DNA from: Perognathus longimembris pacificus
Taxonomy: Eukaryota; Chordata; Mammalia; Rodentia; Heteromyidae
Direction: 5' to 3'
DNA: 64,000 nucleotides
Assembly: GCF_023159225.1 (NCBI RefSeq)
Contig: NC_063168.1
Span: forward strand, 61,359,398-61,423,397
Positions 1-9,886 of this stretch are shown one piece after another. A program made the position numbers and the translations under genes. Below the pieces are notes generated by a model, which did not search any database, had not been told where the DNA came from, and saw only the letters and a list, made by a program, of their open reading frames with translations. Numbering within the stretch: position 1 is the stretch's first letter; each line of letters opens with the position of its first letter.

Positions 1-870
1 TGCATTTAGGAACGAGGGCAGGGGAAATAATCAGTTAGCATGTATATGTATAAAAAGATGGGGAAGGAAAGAAGCGGAGGGCCTGTGAAAAGGGCTAGCA
101 AGCAGATAAATGGAGATGCAGGAAAGGAGAAAATGGAGAGGAGCAATACTTGAAAAGATAGCACTTGAGAACTAATGAAAAGATATCAGACCATATTCAA
201 GAAGCCCAATGGAAGCCAAGCCAAAAAAAAAGAAGAAATCTACACACAGAATCAGCATAATGATGCTGCAGAATGCCAGGAACAAGGGAAAATCTCTTAA
301 GAAAAATCAGAGAAATAGTATTAGTTTCAAAGGAGTAACAGTGGAACCAACATTTCAATAACAAAAACAGAACCCAACAAATCATGGAATCAGCTGAAAA
401 TCAGCATAAATTCACAAAAATGAGAACAAGAGAGGCAAAAGCAGCAACCATTTTTTTGAAAGTTAAAATGCAGTTGGACAAATAGACACTGATTTGAGAC
501 CTAAGTTAGCAGTGAGAAAAACTGGGCAGCATTGCAATCTACACTGCACAATGTTCACATCGTTCAGAACCAACACCAAATACTTGTGCAACTCAGGGGA
601 TGGGCACTGGCTAAAACAGATGGTTGCTTGCAAGCGATCTAGGAAAAGACCAAATGCTTAGATACTTCTCTCATTGATGGCCACTTTTCCCATCCCCACA
701 GACATTTACTTTCCTTGGCCCAACACAATGGAGGAGTGTTTTTCTGAAGGCAAAGCTAAGGATATGAGGTAGTCTTGTGCGTAGGGAATTTTGGATCTGG
801 GTATCTATAGCTCTCCTAGAAGTAGGCTGGGTGACTGTCTTCAGGGCATGTGTCTAGCATTAGTATGCGA
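1..870. other. Region downstream of CENPA, nothing recognised
   Basis: A-rich, low-GC sequence without recognisable exon, RNA gene or repeat family. The short open frames here have no codon-like bias or known domains. Confidence 0.5.
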
Positions 871-877
871 TGGGAAC

Positions 878-1080
878 TTTTTTTTTTTTCCCCCAGTCCT
901 GGATCTTGAACTCAGGGCTTGGGTACTCCCCTTGAGATTCTTTTGCTCCAGGCTAGCACTCTACTACTTGAGCCACAGTGCCACTTCTGGCTTTTTCTGT
1001 GTATATGGTACTGAAGAATTACACCCAGTGCTTCATGCATGCTAGGTAAGCACTCTACCACTAAGCCACATTCCCAGCCC
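878..1080 (-). mobile_element. ID-headed composite SINE
   Basis: Antisense copy with poly-T start; target duplication TGGGAAC at 871-877 and 1081-1087. Confidence 0.85.
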
Positions 1081-1500
1081 TGGGAACATTTTATTATAAT
1101 AAAAGGTACATATATTTAGGATTATAAAATTAAACTTACTTTAGATACTTGGCCTATTTGGGTTCTTCCCAGTAGGTCAAGTACTTATCTTAAACCTTTG
1201 TCTTTGAAGTAACCTCTCTGGACAAGAAAATTTAGGTAATTTGAGTTGGCTAACCAAGGCACAAATTCCAACTTCAACTAAAACCAGTCGATTTCCAGCA
1301 TCATCTGTCTCCATAGTGATGGTGGTGGCCATAATAAGTGAAGACCTTGAAGTGCCACCAGCCCCACACAGCAGATACTGAAGTGGTTAAAACAGTTTTA
1401 CGAGCAAATAAGTACCCATTTGAAGAAAACCAGAGAAAGACTATGACCGTCTAATTAATGACACTCTGTCAAGAACACTAAACATAAACACAGGATAAAT

Positions 1501-1506
1501 TTTATT
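1501..1506 (-). terminator. Candidate polyadenylation signal for CENPA
   Basis: TTTATT on the plus strand reads AATAAA on the minus strand, downstream of the CENPA stop. A second AATAAA at 1090-1095 overlaps the flank of a SINE insertion and is less likely. Choice between them is inference. Confidence 0.4.
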
Positions 1507-2861
1507 TAAAGATCTACATAAAATACAACGATGTCAAAATGAGAGAATGTTTTTTTCCAAATTGTTAAAATTATTATTCAACGCTAGAACCTGGCTCTTT
1601 CCTTTAGCCTGTCTGTGGTGGACATTGTCATTAGGGGTCTGTTTTCCCTGCTCATTTTCACTGTTTTCCTCTCTGGCCTTTGAGTGGCACATTCCAGTTC
1701 TTTGGAAACGACTCACATTATTTTCATTTCCAACAGAGGGAAAGATATTGATGCACTTATCTCTACTCCATCATGGGAAATTTATACCCTTCAATACTCT
1801 TGTTTAAATTGTGGCTGTGCAAACAGTGTAAGGAGGAACTTCAAGCTAACCTATAAAAATACTTATGATTTCTTTATGCAATAACAGTAACATTGTTTTA
1901 ATATTTTCATTAAAGAATTACTTTTGTTACTTCTCTACAAAGATTTAAAAACACTTATGAAAACACCAAAAAAAGCACTTTATAATCCTGAACTGATATG
2001 ATATGCCTTGTGTGATTTACAACTAAGAATAATATAGTATATATCCTCTGAGTTAAAATTTCTGGATGATTCCAATGGCAATTTACAAGAAGAAGCTGTA
2101 AAGACTTACAGATGGGAGGATAGCAATGGCAAGGCTCTGGCTGTGAACACCAGTACCAAAAAAAAAAAAAAAGAAGGATTTTCAATTTCAACTCCAATTA
2201 AGTTTTGAAAAGCTACACACTTGCTGATAGGCACTAAATGGTGAGAAGAATCTGTAAGAGTCATACACAAGATTTGTACGCAAGGCATGCTGGGCCTCTC
2301 CCTGTGACTGATTGAAGTATTTTTTTCCTTGTGTTTTTTTCCCCCTTATATTTTAAATAAAAGTAGAAATATACATATAGTAAAAGAAAAAAGGCATAGT
2401 ACAGAGAGATCTAAAAGAACAATATGCTTCTCCCCCAACAGATCCATGTCTTTAAAATCTTTAATAGTTGTATGAGTAATTCACAAAGTAATATTGGTTT
2501 GGAGTCTTCTAGCTGCACATACTTTTCGAGCTGTTGGAACTGTCTTGCCTTGTCTTCTCTAACACCTCTGGTTCAGGGGAAAGTCCTGCAGTCTTCCCCT
2601 TCATGGGGCAAGTTTCACAGGCAACATGCACACAGCTGAGAGGCAGCAGAGTCCCCGCAGCACCTCTGATCTAGTCATGGCTCCCAGGGGATCATCCCTG
2701 AAAGTCAGGAATCCTGTTTACTAGCAAGACATTTCCAACAACAAGAAAACCTTCTCGACATTCAGATGAGGGATCTGATCCTTGTAAAATGGTGAGACTT
2801 GTCTCTGTCAGGTATATGGGGACACAATAGTAAAAAATCTTTAGTTACAATTGTACAAAAA

Positions 2862-3038
2862 GGGGCTGGGAATGTGGCTTAGCAGTAGAGTGCTTGCCTA
2901 GCATGCATGAAGCCCTGGGTTTGATTCCTCAGCACCACATAAACAGAACAGAAAAAAGCCGAAGTGGCGCTGTGGCTCAAGTGGTAGAGTGCTAGCCTTG
3001 AGCAAAAGGAAGCCCCAGGACTGACAAAAGGAAAAAAA
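2862..3038 (+). mobile_element. ID-headed composite SINE
   Basis: Sense copy within the probable CENPA 3' UTR (antisense to the gene). Flanked by TTGTACAAAAA / TTCTACAAAAA. Confidence 0.85.
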
Positions 3039-3215
3039 TTCTACAAAAAAATAAAGGGCCCCAGCCATAGACTTCCCCAGCAGTCAGGTGAAGGTCAAAC
3101 CTTCACATGGGAGCAAAGGGCAGGTGAGAGGACTTGCGAGATTCCAGCTGAGGCTATAGATGGCACACTCCTGCCCCCAGCGGTTGGCTGGAGAGACTTA
3201 CAGAGGGACGGGCGC

Positions 3216-3350
3216 TCAGCCGAGTCCTTCCTGAATGCCCCGGATCCTCCGGGCCAGCTGCACGTCCTTGGGGAAGAGAGTAACTCGGCCAGCGTGTATA
3301 GAGAGGAGATAGGCGTCCTCAAAAAGGTGAACCAGAAATGCTTCTGCTGC
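3216..3350 (-). CDS. CENPA: CENPA coding exon 4 (rest of alpha-2, alpha-3, C-terminal tail)
   Basis: Encodes residues 93-136 and stop (TGA, 3218-3216). It starts [16 protein letters not shown] and carries [16 protein letters not shown], near-identical to the mammalian histone fold. The tail ends GIQEGLG. The human tail, GLEEGLG, is the CENP-C contact, so two residues differ while the terminal EGLG is intact. The acceptor is CTGTCCCAG|GCA. Confidence 0.96.
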   Translation of the reverse strand, partial: AAEAFLVHLFEDAYLLSIHAGRVTLFPKDVQLARRIRGIQEGLG

Positions 3351-3617
3351 CTGGGACAGAGAGAGAGAGAAAAACACGGACACAGATGAACAGACACTGC
3401 TTTTTCTTGGGAGACGTGGGGACCTTGAGGGATCAAGGGACTGAAGGGAAATGTTAAGGAAGTGGACTGAACTCGGCCACCACATGGAAGCCCTTTAAAC
3501 TTTAACCTGGTTGTGTTCAGAAGCCCAGACCCAGCTTGTGACACATACTCCTCAGGCAGCCCAGGAATTCTAGAACCCTCTTCCACCCACTCCGCCACCA
3601 ACTTCATTGTACCTTAC

Positions 3618-3695
3618 CTCTTGAAGGGCCAACAGGGCCTGTGCTTGCCAATTGAAGTGGAGACCGCGAGTGAATTTACTGCATATTTCTCTCGC
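3618..3695 (-). CDS. CENPA: CENPA coding exon 3 (alpha-1, L1 loop, first part of alpha-2; CATD)
   Basis: This 78-nt phase-0 exon encodes 26 residues (67-92). It starts AREICSKFTRGLHFNW and ends with ALLALQE. It holds the CENP-A targeting domain L1 loop. The Arg-Gly bulge known to contact CENP-N is kept (R76-G77 here, R80-G81 in human). The next two residues are Leu-His where human has Val-Asp. The acceptor is CCACTAG and the donor GAG|GTAAGG. Skipping this exon would stay in frame; a human isoform of that kind is known. Confidence 0.95.
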
Positions 3696-3871
3696 CTAGT
3701 GGATGAATGGGGTTAGGATGGGGATGAGTAGAGACTGATATTCAAGAGAGATGGACTCTCTCCGAGGGTCTCCAGAAATCTTCCCGTCATCATTCCATCC
3801 GGGCCCTTCACCTTAGGTGCTGGCAGGGAGCCAGTGTCACCTCCTGTAAGCTTTGGGACTGGCATCTCTGT

Positions 3872-4077
3872 TGTTGTTGTTTTTTTGGCCAGTCCTGGGG
3901 CTTGGACTCAGGGCCTGAGCACTGTCCCTGGCTTCTTTTTGCTCAAGGCTAGCACTCTGCCATTTGAGCCACAGCGCCACTTCTGGCCATTTTCTGTATA
4001 TGTGGTGCTGGGGAATTGAACCCAGGGCCTCATGTATACGAGGCATGCACTCTTGCCACTAGGCCATATCCCCAGCC
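3872..4077 (-). mobile_element. ID-headed composite SINE (CENPA intron 2)
   Basis: Full-length antisense copy; target duplication CTGGCATCTCT on both sides. Confidence 0.9.
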
Positions 4078-4380
4078 TGGCATCTCTCTTGGTGGTGGTG
4101 GCAGATAGCACCAATGATGAGGAGGCAAATTCCAGGGTAGGAAAAGGGATCAAAGGGTAGCTAGCATCCTGAGAGGGTTTAGTTATGCAATGGGGAGAAA
4201 CCAATTCCATAAAGAATTGTAAGGTGCTGCTGGAGAGCTCATGTCTTCAGAAGAGGAGCTCCTTCCAGGTTAGAGATATCTCCCAACCATCTGGGTCAGA
4301 GTTGGTAGGGAACCTTTCTCTGGGAGATTTAAAGAAAGGAGGGAAGCATGGGGTAACAGAAATTTCTCTATGGAGCTTAC

Positions 4381-4478
4381 CACGCGGGCAAAGGGCAGCT
4401 TCCTTAACAAGAGGTGTGTGGTCTTCTGCAGCTTCCGGATCTCTTTAAGCCAGCCATGTCTCCGCTGGAAGGAAGGGC
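4381..4478 (-). CDS. CENPA: CENPA coding exon 2 (end of tail, alpha-N helix, start of histone fold)
   Basis: Encodes residues 34-66, ending in WLKEIRKLQKTTHLLLRKLP followed by FARV. I chose the acceptor CTTGCTCAG (exon starts at 4478) because it restores the phase-1 junction with exon 1. The first bases, GCCCTTCCTTCCAG, also match the human exon start in type; human carries about 9 extra bases there. A second AG 14 bases downstream (exon start 4464) would be phase 0 and does not join exon 1 in frame. The donor is GTG|GTAAGC at 4380-4375. Confidence 0.93.
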
Positions 4479-4589
4479 CTGAGCAAGAGAGTTGGTTCAT
4501 GAAGGGAAGGTACAGGGCAAAACAGGTGGTGCCTTGCACCTTGTGTCAGACAAAGATAGCTATACAGACACTCAAGTCTAGACTTCAAT

Positions 4590-5010
4590 AGCTTTTCTAC
4601 TCACGGCTAGCACTTGACTACTTGAGCCACACCTCTAGTTCTGGATTTTTTTGTTGTTGTTGTTGTAGGGCTTGAACTCTGGCCTGGTCACTGTCTCTGA
4701 GCGCTGCAGCTTAAGGCTAGCTAGAGTCTACCACTTGAACCACAGTATCACTTCTGGCTTTCTGGTGGTTAATCCAAGATATGAGTTTCACGGACTTTCC
4801 TGCTCAGGCTGCTTTGAACCACCATCCTCAGATCTCAGCTTCCTGAATAGCTAGGATTACAGGCGTGAGCCACCAGTACCTGGCTTCCTAGTTCTGGATT
4901 CTTTTCTGGCTCACTGGAGATAAATCTCCAGGATTTGTCTGCTTGAGCTGGCTTGGAACTGGGATCTTCAGATCTCAGCCTCCTGAGTAGCGTGAGCTAC
5001 TGGTACCCAG
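4590..5010 (-). mobile_element. B1-headed SINE interrupted by a second SINE
   Basis: An older antisense copy split by the element at 4647-4884. The flanking TAGTTCTGGATT appears on both sides of the inner copy. Confidence 0.75.
4647..4884 (-). mobile_element. B1-headed composite SINE (inner of nest)
   Basis: Antisense copy, poly-T/GTT tail at 4647, ending at the B1 head GCCAGGTACTGGTGGCTCAC in SINE sense. Confidence 0.8.
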
Positions 5011-5536
5011 CAACAGCAGGGATTTTTGTCTACTTTATTCATTTTGATTTGTAGGAACCAAAAAACAGCAGATAGGTGCGAAGTCAATATTTGTTCAATG
5101 AATGGATGAGCCTTTGAGGTTTGTGTGCTTAACTTGTCAATGAATCCTTTCCCCATACACTTCCCTACTGACAGGCTGCACTCCGCCGGGGTCCAACAGT
5201 CTATGTCCTATTTTTCTCACCTATCTCATTATCTAGCACAGTTCCTTGCCTTGACTATCCTGGAGCACAGGGAAGTAAAGGCAGTTTGCTACAGTTCACC
5301 AGTGGCCAAGGAGAGACACTGCAAGTAGAATAACTCAAGGCTAGTGCTAGGCCTATGAGGTTACAGATTTTGGTTTGAATTCTAGTTTCAACAACAACAA
5401 AAGGAAAAAGAAACCCTCTAAAAGTAAAAAGCAAGGCCAGGTGATAGAGGCTCATGCCTGTATCTTTGTTACTCAGGAGGCTGAGATCTGAGGATTGAGG
5501 AGCCAAACTAGTCTGGGCAAATTTGAGAGATTATTA

Positions 5537-5798
5537 TTTGGTTTTTTTGTTTGTTTTTTATTTTGTAGGTCATAGAGCTTGAACTTAGGGCCTGGGCGCT
5601 GTCCCTGAGCTCTTCTGCTCAAGGTTAGGGCTCTACCACTTTAAGCCGCAGCACCACTTCTAGCTTGATGCTAGTTAACTGGAGGTTAAGTCTCATGGAC
5701 TTTCCTATGTGGGCTGGCTTTGAATTATGATCCTTAAATCTCAGCCTCCTGAGTAGTTAGGATTATAAGGATTACAGGTGCGAGCCACTAGCACCTGG
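5537..5798 (-). mobile_element. B1-headed composite SINE (nested)
   Basis: Antisense; target duplication TGAGAGA flanks it. Confidence 0.8.
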
Positions 5799-5841
5799 CC
5801 TGAGAGACTCTTAGCTCCAATTTACTAGCAAAAAGCTACAG

Positions 5842-6045
5842 GGCTAGGAATGTGGCTGAGTGGTAGAGTGCTTACCTAGCATTCATGAAGCCCTAGGTTT
5901 GATTCCTCAGTACCACATAAACAGAAAAAAGCCAGAAGGAACACTGTGACTCAAGTGTTAGAGTGATAGCCTTGGGCAAAAAGAAGCTCAGCGACAGTGC
6001 TCAGGCCCTGAGTGCAAGCCCCAAGACTGGCAAAAAAAAAAAAGC
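5842..6045 (+). mobile_element. ID-headed composite SINE (nested)
   Basis: Sense; target duplication AGCAAAAAGCT flanks it. Confidence 0.85.
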
Positions 6046-6772
6046 AAAAAGCTGAGTGACTGAAGTGGTAGGACGTGCACTAGCCTTGAGCAGAGGGAAA
6101 AAAAAAGTCTGCTAAGTTGAATACAGGATTACAAAAGGAAAAACCCCACCCAAAGATAGCCCTTGAAGGATAAAATGAACTACAGCAAGGCTATTCAGGG
6201 GCCAGCCAAGAAAACAGAACCCACACCAAGCAACACAAGAATCACCAAGAGCTATGGGGAAAGGGAGGCAACCCAGAAATGGCTGGGGCCTGGCAGCTGG
6301 CAGTGCAGACTTTATCCTGGATGATGTGAGGGCGTGAGGCCAAAGACCCAGGGCACTGTCCCGGGGACCTGTGGCACTTAAGAGAGGAGGGAGTACTGAC
6401 TCTTAGGAGATAAGCTATAGGCTACAATCTCTCTTCCCACACCAGTTGTCTACTCCAGTCTCTGGAGGGCACCCTTGATTAGCAGTCACAGAAAACATAA
6501 AGATGAATATAAAACTGATGATCAAAAACAAGACCAATACCATGGAAGAAAGGACCCACACTCAAGATCAAAAGAACCTGGACCAGAGGAATCTGAATCA
6601 ACGGAGGGGAGAGATATAGACTTTGAGACATAGATAATACTCTAAGAAAGGCAAGAAATTTAAAAAGGGAAAAAACCAACCATGACCCAAGAACAAGCAG
6701 TTTTGAAAAGTAACGAACTGGAGAGATCATGGAAAACTGGGATTAAACCGTTTAATTTAAGAGCTGGGACTT

Positions 6773-6986
6773 GGGCTGGGAATATGGCTTAGTAGCAGAG
6801 TGCTTGCCTTGCATGCATGAAGCCCTGGGTTCCATTCCTCAGCACCACATAAACAGAAAAAGCCGGAAATGGTACTGTGGCTCAAGTGGTAGAGTGCTAG
6901 CTTTGAGCAAAAAGGAAGCCAGGACAGTGCTCAGGCCCTGAGTCCAAGCTCAAGGACTGGCAAAAAATTAAAAAAAAAAAAAAAAG
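6773..6986 (+). mobile_element. ID-headed composite SINE
   Basis: Sense, A-tail at the end; TGGGACTT / TGGGACTT duplication around it. Confidence 0.85.
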
Positions 6987-7044
6987 AATTGGGACTTTTT
7001 AATTTAAAAAAAATTTTTTTGAGAAGAGAAGTAATACATGTTAA

Positions 7045-7232
7045 AGATCACATCCAGGTGTGGTAGTTCATGCCTGTCATCCTGCCCTTGGGAGGTGGAG
7101 GCAGGATTATCCTGAATTTGAGGTCAGCCTGTCCCCCCTCCAAAAAAAGGACTGGATATATGGTTCAATTGGTAGAGTGTCAGGCTTGAAGAAAAAAAAA
7201 ATAGGGAGAACACCTCGTCCCTGAGTTCAAGC
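7045..7232 (+). mobile_element. Old B1-headed SINE
   Basis: B1 head at 7050-7130, tRNA-like half ending GAGTTCAAGCCC at 7234, where a (GT)n run begins. Confidence 0.65.

Positions 7233-7234
<2 letters not shown>

Positions 7235-7282
<48 letters not shown>
7235..7282. repeat. (GT)n microsatellite
   Basis: 48 bases of pure GT, directly at the 3' end of a SINE. Confidence 0.95.
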
Positions 7283-7283
<1 letters not shown>

Positions 7284-7546
7284 GGTGAGGGTGAGAAGGA
7301 GATGCCCATGGCATATTAAGGGATTCAATCTGGACATAGGATTGCCTGAATTTGCATTTGGTTGGATATTGAGTCAAGAAAAAGGAACTTCTCAGCTCTG
7401 GCCCGTTCCAACAGTGGCTGTCAATATGAGTGGTATTTAAAGACACAGGATGGGATCCCTTCGAAGGGGGTAGAAGGGACAAGGAAGTTCAACATCATTG
7501 AGCAGGAGAAAGATGACACAGCTATCAAAACCATCAAAGGAGGGGG

Positions 7547-7745
7547 GGTGGCTAGGAATATGGCCTAGTGTTAGAGTACTTGCCTCATATACATGAAGCC
7601 CTGGGTTCCATTCCTCAGCACCACATAAGTGGCGCTGTGGCTCAAGCGATAGAGTGCTAGCCTTGAGCAAAAAGAAGCCAGGGACAGTACTCAGGCTCTG
7701 AGTTCAAGCCCCAGGGCTGACAACAAAAACCAAAAAACAAAAACA
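7547..7745 (+). mobile_element. ID-headed composite SINE
   Basis: Sense copy with perfect B-box-like GGTTCCATTCC variant and short A-rich tail. Confidence 0.8.
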
Positions 7746-8211
7746 CCAGGCAGGAACTGCCAAGGTGCATGGTACCAGGGAAGCCAAGAAAACAGAACTG
7801 TTTCACAGAGAAAGGGGCCCATGGTGTCACATGCTTCTCTGAGGCAGAGTACAAAAAGACCACAGTCCCATCTATTGGATTGGCGACATGAAAGTTGCTG
7901 ACAGTGGTAGTTCAAGGAAGGATAGTGACTGCAAGAATAGGACTGGAATTGACAGGCAGCTGGAAGTGAGGAACAGACAGTGTGCATAGACTTAATTCTG
8001 GATGTGTGTAGTGGCACTCCTCTGTGAACCCAGCCATGGAGAGTCTGAAGCCAGCCTGATGATCTATCCTATCTACAAATATACAAAGCCTTTTCACTTA
8101 AAATAGGAATTAGGTGATGGATGGAAGGGGTGACATTGATCAAGATGTATTCATAACATGAGTTACATTGTAATCTCTTTATACAACTACTTAACAAAGT
8201 TAACAGTAATA

Positions 8212-8442
8212 GGCTGGGGATATGGCCTAGTGGCAAGAACGCTTGCCTCGTATACTTGAAGCCCTGGGTTCGATTCCCCAGCACCACATATACAAAAAAA
8301 TGGCCAGAAGTGGCGCTGTGACTCAAGTGACAGAGTGCTAGCCTTGAGCAAAAAGAAGCCAGGGACAGTGCTCAGGCCCTGAGTCCAAGGCCCACAACTG
8401 GCAAAAAAAAATAAAAAAATAAAATAAAATAATAATAATAAA
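8212..8442 (+). mobile_element. ID-headed composite SINE
   Basis: Full-length sense copy with degenerate A/T-rich tail (AATA repeats). Confidence 0.85.
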
Positions 8443-8504
8443 GAGGCATTAGGAAAGGAAGTAAGGAGATGGGCATGTGGATTCAAAGAAACATCCCTGC
8501 TTCT

Positions 8505-8713
8505 TGTTTTGTCAGTTGTGGGGATGAATTCCAGCTTGGGCACAGTCCCTGAGATTTTGTGCTCAAGACTTGTGATCTACTACTTGGAGCAACAGCTCTA
8601 CCTCTGGTTTTGTGGTGGTTAATTGGGAGATAAGAGTCTCACAGACTTTCCTGCGTGGGATAGCTTTGAACCTCGATCCTCAGATCTGTCTCCTGTGTAG
8701 CTAGGATTACAGG
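8505..8713 (-). mobile_element. Old B1-headed SINE
   Basis: Diverged antisense copy, with a short TCTG run at its end (8714-8740). Confidence 0.65.
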
Positions 8714-8855
8714 AGGTCTGTCTGTCTGTCTCTGTCTCTCTAAGAGTATAAACACTGGGGAAAATTTACTCTACTTTGGATTTTATGCTAATTGCAGCAG
8801 AAAGGGGAAAGAAGAATATGAGCCATTTGGAGAGGGAGTGGCTTTTGATAGGAAA

Positions 8856-9105
8856 AGAGGCATCAGTGACTCACACTTGTAATACTAGCTACCCAGGAGG
8901 CTGAGATCCGAGGATCCAGGTTTGAAGCAAGCTCAGACAGGAAAGTCTGTGAGACTCTGATCTCCAATTAACTACCAAAAACCCAGGGTGGAGAGATTGC
9001 TCAAGAGGTATTTGCTCAGCTTTCAGGAAAAAAAGCTAGGGACAACACCCAGGCCCCGAGTTCAAGTCCCAGGACCAGCATGCAAAATAAAACAAATAAA
9101 TAATA
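8856..9105 (+). mobile_element. B1-headed composite SINE
   Basis: Sense copy just upstream of the CENPA exon 1 donor side, in intron 1; A-rich tail AAATAAATAATAA. Confidence 0.75.
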
Positions 9106-9399
9106 AGCCATATGCAGTTCAGGCACCTGCCACCTCCAGTCACCATCTAGAGATTGTTTCTGGACCAAGCTCCTCCCACTTTCCCGGAGAACATAACCTA
9201 AAGACAACAGAATGCCCAACAGACACCCATTGACGAGAATGAACTATCGTTTGAAATCGTCATAAAAAGGCAGGCAATAATTAGGCAATTAACTAGAAAA
9301 AAAGTCACAAATACAGATGCTTTCTTCCTGCGGGTGTCAGAACCTGTCGTCGGATTTTGCTCAAGTGACCTGGCCAGTCCGGCCTCGGCTTCTCATTGC

Positions 9400-9720
9400 G
9401 GTGCAAAGGTCACACTACCAAGTGGTGTGAGGGCAGCAGGTTCCACCCAACGCCGGGTTCGCGCGGCGGACGCGTTACCTCCGGAGGGGCCGCGCCGGGC
9501 CGTGCTGCTCTCGCTGCGGGTCCGGGCCGGGCTCGCGCTGCGCCTCCTCGGGGTCTCAGGCTTGCGGCGCGGGCCCATGGCGGGCCGCGAGGGTCCCGGC
9601 GTCCGCTCCTAGGGACACGAGGCCGGCAGCCGGAAGACGGGGAGCGCAGTCCCCGCCTCGTGCTCCGAGGAAGCTCCGGCTAGCGTTCAAACCGCCCGCG
9701 CTGACGGCTCCGTCGCCAGC
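9400..9720. other. CpG island over CENPA exon 1 and promoter
   Basis: Dense CpG and high GC compared with the AT-rich flanks. It covers the start codon, exon 1 and the CDE/CHR. This is a normal feature of a housekeeping or cell-cycle promoter. Confidence 0.8.
9479..9578 (-). CDS. CENPA: CENPA coding exon 1 (N-terminal tail)
   Basis: The start codon is at 9578-9576, and the exon encodes residues 1-33 plus one base. The protein begins MGPRRKPETPRRR. After Met removal the Gly-Pro-Arg start fits the N-terminal methyltransferase recognition pattern (X-Pro-Lys/Arg) known for CENP-A. The RRRSASP segment keeps the paired-serine site known to be phosphorylated in human (RRRSPSP). Human Ser7 has no obvious counterpart, as in mouse. 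The donor is GGA G|GTAACG (phase 1). An in-frame read-through past this donor exists but lacks family similarity and was not used. The exon sits inside a CpG island. Confidence 0.93.
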
Positions 9721-9740
9721 GTCTTTTAAAAACCCCAGTG
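9660..9740 (-). promoter_or_regulatory. CENPA: CENPA core promoter with CDE/CHR cell-cycle element
   Basis: On the minus strand the sequence reads CGCGG-GCGG-TTTGAA: a CDE-like CGCGG (9696-9700), four bases, then the CHR hexamer TTTGAA (9686-9691). This is the spacing known for genes repressed in G1 by DREAM and activated in G2/M by MMB-FOXM1, which matches the known G2 peak of CENPA mRNA. A TTTTTAAAAG run (about 9722-9733) could act as a weak TATA-like element. Transcription start near here is inferred, about 110-150 bases before the ATG. Confidence 0.6.
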
Positions 9741-9799
9741 CAGAGACTTCTAAGTGGTTGACTCAGGGATGCCAGAGCGTAGAGCGATCGCGGGGAGGA

Positions 9800-9886
9800 C
9801 CAATGACTTCACAGACTGGGAGACAGACGGCGGCGGTGATAGGACAAGAGTCAGGAGAGGGCGTATCCATCATGGAATCAGCCAAT
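9800..9886 (+). promoter_or_regulatory. Two CCAAT boxes upstream of CENPA
   Basis: CCAAT at 9800-9804 and 9882-9886 (plus strand) lie about 110 and 190 bases upstream of the CHR. Paired CCAAT boxes bound by NF-Y are typical companions of CHR elements in G2/M promoters. Binding is not shown by the sequence alone. Confidence 0.5.

Larger units (their letters stand above)
1501..3215 (-). other. CENPA: Probable CENPA 3' UTR
   Basis: This stretch lies between the CENPA stop codon and the first plausible minus-strand AATAAA (1501-1506). It carries an ID-headed SINE in antisense (2862-3038) and otherwise no recognised repeat or open reading frame. The length (about 1.7 kb) is longer than I would expect for this gene, so an earlier non-canonical signal is possible. 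No transcript data support the end. Confidence 0.4.
5432..6105 (+). mobile_element. B1-headed SINE broken by two later insertions
   Basis: The outer copy survives as 5432-5536, 5799-5841 and 6046-6105. The gaps hold the two elements listed next, each with its own target duplication. Confidence 0.8.
4479..9478 (-). other. CENPA: CENPA intron 1
   Basis: A 5.0-kb GT-AG intron, mostly composite SINEs (listed separately), including a three-layer nest at 5432-6105 and a (GT)n run at 7235-7282. The stretch 6110-6770 shows no recognisable element. Confidence 0.85.
1501..9740 (-). other. CENPA: CENPA gene (whole transcription unit, approximate ends)
   Basis: Gene-level entry for the centromeric histone H3 variant CENP-A, which replaces H3 in centromeric nucleosomes and marks the site of kinetochore assembly. 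Coding exons in transcript order are 9479-9578, 4381-4478, 3618-3695 and 3216-3350. They total 411 nt, giving 136 aa plus stop (human 140, mouse 134). All three introns are GT-AG: donors GTAACG, GTAAGC, GTAAGG; acceptors CTCAG, ACTAG, CCCAG. The histone fold is strongly conserved and the basic N-terminal tail diverges, as is usual for the family. The 3' end is set by a candidate minus-strand AATAAA at 1501-1506 and the 5' end by the promoter motifs near 9690. Both ends are inferred. SLC35F6 lies upstream on the same strand. Confidence 0.95.

Noticed and set aside
7124..7482. Frames rich in His-Thr or Cys-Val repeats (also at 15366, 22435, 55951)
   Set aside because: Translations of GT/CA microsatellites.
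9394..9478. In-frame extension of CENPA exon 1 past the GTAACG donor
   Set aside because: The extra residues resemble no CENP-A, and the only phase-0 donor (TGG|GTGGAA) is poor. The phase-1 junction restores the known protein layout.
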